Of a DNA stretch of 35,720 nucleotides, positions 33,326 to 35,720 are shown piece after piece. The stretch lies in the NCBI RefSeq assembly GCF_000308835.1, contig NZ_BAGN01000153.1, positions 1-35,720 of the forward strand, written 5' to 3'. Position numbers and translations under genes: made by a program. The notes below the pieces were generated by a model. The model had not been told where the DNA came from. It made no database searches and saw only the letters and a list, made by a program, of their open reading frames with translations. This DNA comes from Nocardia vinacea NBRC 16497. GTDB taxonomy: Bacteria; Actinomycetota; Actinomycetes; Mycobacteriales; Mycobacteriaceae. The stretch's first letter is position 1, and the number at the start of each line of letters is the position of its first letter.

Positions 33326-33359
33326 GTCGGGGCCGACGCAAGTCTTGCGCCGCCCCGAC
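33326..33359. terminator. Hairpin following the small ORF before pdxS
   Basis: Two-part stem: GTCGGGGC (33326-33333) pairs with GCCCCGAC (33352-33359), and inside it CGCAAG (33337-33342) with CTTGCG (33344-33349). It starts 17 bases past the stop at 33376 on the minus strand, where a gene terminator would be expected. Confidence 0.6.
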
Positions 33360-33375
33360 GAACACCCGACGGGAA

Positions 33376-33606
33376 CTACAGCGGGCCGACTACCAGCAAC
33401 TGGGCCCAATACCCCGCGGCATCGGAACCCAACAACGGCAATAGGAAATCGAACAACAGGTAGGACATGTACTGCTTACCTTCCACACGCCAACGGACCA
33501 TCTCACTGCAGTGGAAGTACCACCAGAACTCCCCGGTAGCGCTCCCCCACCAGCACTACCCAGGCGGCAGCAATCCAGTCGCGACGCTATCACGATCGTG
33601 AAACAC
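33376..33606 (-). pseudogene. Protein-like small ORF or remnant with in-frame amber codon
   Basis: The minus-strand frame ending at TAG 33376-33378 has 59 sense codons back to an upstream TAG at 33556-33558 and reads CWWGSATGEFWWYFHCSEM, later YMSYLLFDFLLPLLGSDAAG and YWAQLLVVGPL. The sequence looks like a folded protein rather than random frame, yet has no start in its first 18 codons. Beyond that TAG, the same frame continues VFHDRDSVATGLLPPG from a GTG near 33606. Codon use is poorer in G/C at third positions than its neighbours (many TTG, CTA). ATG 33501 or ATG 33468 (with GGAAGG upstream) could make 41 or 30 residues. It may be a decayed gene or a real small protein; I do not recognise its family. 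Confidence 0.4.
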
Positions 33607-33739
33607 ATCACAGCCGAAAGATCCACGCGCGCACGCTGATCGCAGGCGCGGGAGGTGATCGGCCTGAGCACCCATTCTCTCGCCGATTCCGCGGGAAGCC
33701 CCGCGATCGAGGCAGAATTGGCGCTCAGGGCAGCCCCGA

Positions 33740-34786
33740 TCACCGAATAGACCGCACCTCGGGATGGGAGTCACCCGACGCGGCTTTGGCTGCTTCGGGA
33801 AGCAGTTGGTCCAGGTGGTAGGGGTAAACGGTCTCACCGGTGTGGTCCAGGGTGACGATGTCCGACCCGGTGCACCACTTGTTGTCGGTGATGCTGCGTC
33901 GCTCGACCGCGGTGAGATTGCCCGGCTTGGGGTCGAAGGCGGGGACACGCAGGGCGAAGAACAGCTCCTCGGCCCGGATGAGTTCACCGTCGAACGGGAA
34001 TACCGCGACCCGCCGCCAGATAGGACCGCGCAGGGCCGTCGGATCCGCAGTGTGCCCCGTCTCCTCCCAGAGCTCCCGCACCGCCGCACTGCGCAGGGTC
34101 TCCCCCGGTTCCACGCCGCCGCCGATGGTGAACCAGAAGGAGACGTCGGGTGTTTTGGGGTCGTTGCCGCGCATGAGCAGCACGCGGTCCTGTTCGTCGA
34201 GCAGCACCACGCGCGCCGAGGTACGGACCGTATCGACGACCAGGCCGGTCGATGCGGCCGGGGTGGCGCGTTCGCTGATCTCGAAATATGTCGGCAGCGG
34301 CGCGGTACCGCCCAGGTGCAGGATGCGGACCGGGCGACGGGTGCGCAGGGCGAGGGTGTCGCGCACCGCGTCGTTGTGGAAGCGACGCGCGATCAGCACT
34401 CGGGCCTCGGCATCGGCGAGTTCGGCGACCTGCTGCGGGCGCAACTGGGCGATATCGATCGCGGAAAGCGCTGCCGAGAGCTGATTTTCGATGGTTTCAC
34501 GGTCGGCACGGCCCGCCCGCTCGGCCCGATCGGCGAGTGTGGTGAGCCGTTTGGCCTGCTCGACCAGCGCGGAATCGGCTGTCGGACCCGCGATGGCCAC
34601 GGCGACCGACCTGGCCACCACCGCCCGTCGTGCCAACGCACCGTCGAGGGCCTGCCAGGACTGATCCGACCGCACGTGCAACCGGTCGAGCCGGTTCGCT
34701 GTCGAAGCCGCCCACAGACCGATCGCGACGACCACCGCGGCGATGAGTGCGAGTACGAGAACCGTTGTGGCGGAGAACGTAATCAT
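33740..34786 (-). CDS. Membrane-anchored LemA-like/NUDIX hydrolase (Rv2609c-like)
   Basis: A 348-residue protein. One N-terminal membrane helix (VLVLALIAAVVVAIGLWA), then a helical region (residues about 30-150) whose pattern, NRLDRLHVRSDQSWQALD, then AEARVLIARRFHNDAVRDTL, resembles LemA proteins. Then a NUDIX domain with the box GGGVEPGETLRSAAVRELWEETG at about 222-244 (all key Gly, Glu and Arg present). NUDIX enzymes hydrolyse nucleoside diphosphates linked to other groups. The gene sits 25 bases after pimA, as Rv2609c does, so it is probably in the PIM operon. The start ATG 34786 allows the helix. Confidence 0.87.
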   Translation of the reverse strand: MITFSATTVLVLALIAAVVVAIGLWAASTANRLDRLHVRSDQSWQALDGALARRAVVARSVAVAIAGPTADSALVEQAKRLTTLADRAERAGRADRETIENQLSAALSAIDIAQLRPQQVAELADAEARVLIARRFHNDAVRDTLALRTRRPVRILHLGGTAPLPTYFEISERATPAASTGLVVDTVRTSARVVLLDEQDRVLLMRGNDPKTPDVSFWFTIGGGVEPGETLRSAAVRELWEETGHTADPTALRGPIWRRVAVFPFDGELIRAEELFFALRVPAFDPKPGNLTAVERRSITDNKWCTGSDIVTLDHTGETVYPYHLDQLLPEAAKAASGDSHPEVRSIR

Positions 34787-34811
34787 CCAGCAGCCCTCAC
34801 CGTGCTATCGA

Positions 34812-35720
34812 TCATCCGGCGGCCCGCACGCGCGTATCCCCCACGGTGACGGTTTCGTAGACCCGCAGGATCTGTTCGGCGACCACCGGCCAGTCGTATT
34901 CGCCGACCACCTGATTGGCGGTGTGGATCAGGGCTTCGCGGCGCACATCGTCGGTGAGCAGGGTGTCCAGCGCGGCGGCAAGTCGAACCGAATCCCCCAC
35001 CGGGACGAGCATTCCCGCCGTGCCATCGCGCAATACCCGACGGAAGGCATCCAATTCGCTTGCCACCACTGCGGTTCCGGCCGCCATCGCCTCGATCAGG
35101 ATGATGCCGAAGCTCTCCCCACCGAGATTCGGCGCGACGTACACATCCGCGCTGCGCATCGCCGAGGCCTTCTCCTCATCCGACACCTGACCGAGGAAAC
35201 GCAGATGCCGGGCGAGCGGCCCGGCTTCGCGGCGCAGCCGCTCCTCGTCACCGCGCCCGACGATGAGGATCTCGACATCCGGATGTCTGCGCACCAATTC
35301 AGGCAGCGCACCGAGCAGGACTTCCATCCCCTTGCGCGGTTCGTCGTAGCGACCGAGGAACAGCACCGTTCCGCCCGCGCGCGGATATCCGGGCAGCATC
35401 GGGGCCCGCGCGAAGGCGGGCACGGCGACGCCGTTGGGGATCTCGACCGCATCCGAACCGAGCGCCTCCACCTGCCAGCGCCGCGCCAGCTCGGAGACCG
35501 CGATCCGGCCGCTGATCTTCTCGTGATAGGGCCGCAGCACACCCTGAAAGGTGCTCAGCACCAACGATTTCGTGGTCGAGGTGTGGAAGGTGGCCACGAT
35601 CGGCCCCTCGGCGATCTTCAGTGCGAGCATGGACAGGCTCGGCGCGTTCGGTTCGTGGATGTGCAGCACATCGAAGTCGTTGCCATCGATCCAGCGCCGA
35701 ATCCTGGTGTAGGCCATGGG
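34812..35720 (-). CDS. pimA: Phosphatidylinositol mannosyltransferase PimA (5' end outside window)
   Basis: Transfers mannose from GDP-mannose to phosphatidylinositol at the inner face of the membrane, the first step to PIMs, lipomannan and lipoarabinomannan. The visible 302 residues of this GT-B (GT4) enzyme include FDVLHIHEPNAPSLSMLAL, FHTSTTKSLVLST, VLFLGRYDEPRKGMEVLL and the nucleotide-sugar motif ESFGIILIEAMAAGTAVVAS. The reading frame is open to the window edge, so the ATG at 35717 is internal and the N-terminal part is missing. Context with the NUDIX gene and pdxS matches M. tuberculosis Rv2610c-Rv2606c. Confidence 0.95.
   Translation of the reverse strand, partial: PMAYTRIRRWIDGNDFDVLHIHEPNAPSLSMLALKIAEGPIVATFHTSTTKSLVLSTFQGVLRPYHEKISGRIAVSELARRWQVEALGSDAVEIPNGVAVPAFARAPMLPGYPRAGGTVLFLGRYDEPRKGMEVLLGALPELVRRHPDVEILIVGRGDEERLRREAGPLARHLRFLGQVSDEEKASAMRSADVYVAPNLGGESFGIILIEAMAAGTAVVASELDAFRRVLRDGTAGMLVPVGDSVRLAAALDTLLTDDVRREALIHTANQVVGEYDWPVVAEQILRVYETVTVGDTRVRAAG

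Noticed and set aside
32222..33463. 413-codon plus-strand open frame opposite pdxS
   Set aside because: Shadow of pdxS, with no independent start signal or known motif.
8714..33558. Genome-wide amber recoding, suggested by two in-frame TAG codons
   Set aside because: TAG is used as a normal stop by several genes here and only two doubtful ORFs show it internally. Pseudogenes explain this better.
1..35720. CRISPR array, tRNA, insertion sequence or prophage genes
   Set aside because: I looked for evenly spaced repeats, cloverleaf-like segments, transposase motifs and phage structural genes on both strands and saw none.

Overview
This is a high-GC window (roughly two thirds G+C by eye) from a mycolic-acid actinomycete. 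A Nocardia-like member of the Mycobacteriales fits best. The evidence is gene order and family content: a DesA-type acyl-ACP desaturase, an MTB12-like lipoprotein, an MmpS-like protein, PimA, and the backbone pimA - LemA/NUDIX - pdxS - tesB - pdxT - yebC - ruvCAB - yajC - secDF - lipoprotein - apt, all on the minus strand. That backbone is known from Mycobacterium tuberculosis (Rv2610c down to Rv2584c). The species assignment is inference.

Layout. Positions 1-9319 hold accessory genes: a truncated desA, an alpha/beta hydrolase divergent from an ArsR-like regulator, a DUF4345 membrane protein, two unrecognised genes (one with HEAT-like repeats), an HxlR regulator divergent from an NTF2-like protein, an ABC-F ATPase, and a DUF4291 gene cut by an in-frame amber codon. 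Positions 9380-15146 hold apt, a family-5 type substrate-binding lipoprotein, secF, secD and yajC. Positions 15286-18362 are an insert holding a flavin monooxygenase with a divergent TetR regulator and three tandem operators, and a protein made of four DivIVA-type repeats. Positions 18379-20677 are ruvB-ruvA-ruvC behind a LexA box. Positions 20738-25749 are a second insert: an MmpS-like protein, a membrane-anchored esterase, a GlxA-type regulator divergent from a quinone-oxidoreductase-like enzyme, and two small proteins. Positions 25772-35720 hold yebC, pdxT, tesB, pdxS, a LemA-like/NUDIX protein and partial pimA, interleaved with an APC permease, a uridine-kinase-like protein with a destroyed P-loop, an MTB12-like lipoprotein and two small ORFs.

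How the genes work together. RuvABC resolves Holliday junctions. YajC-SecD-SecF assists protein export. PdxS-PdxT makes pyridoxal 5'-phosphate. PimA starts phosphatidylinositol mannoside synthesis. Apt salvages adenine. The accessory genes look like independent regulator/enzyme pairs inserted between housekeeping blocks. I found no tRNA, rRNA, CRISPR array, insertion sequence or phage genes, and no clear multi-gene novel system. The most notable items are the amber-interrupted DUF4291 gene, an overlooked protein-like ORF with its own hairpin between pdxS and the NUDIX gene, the triple TetR operator, and the four-repeat DivIVA protein.
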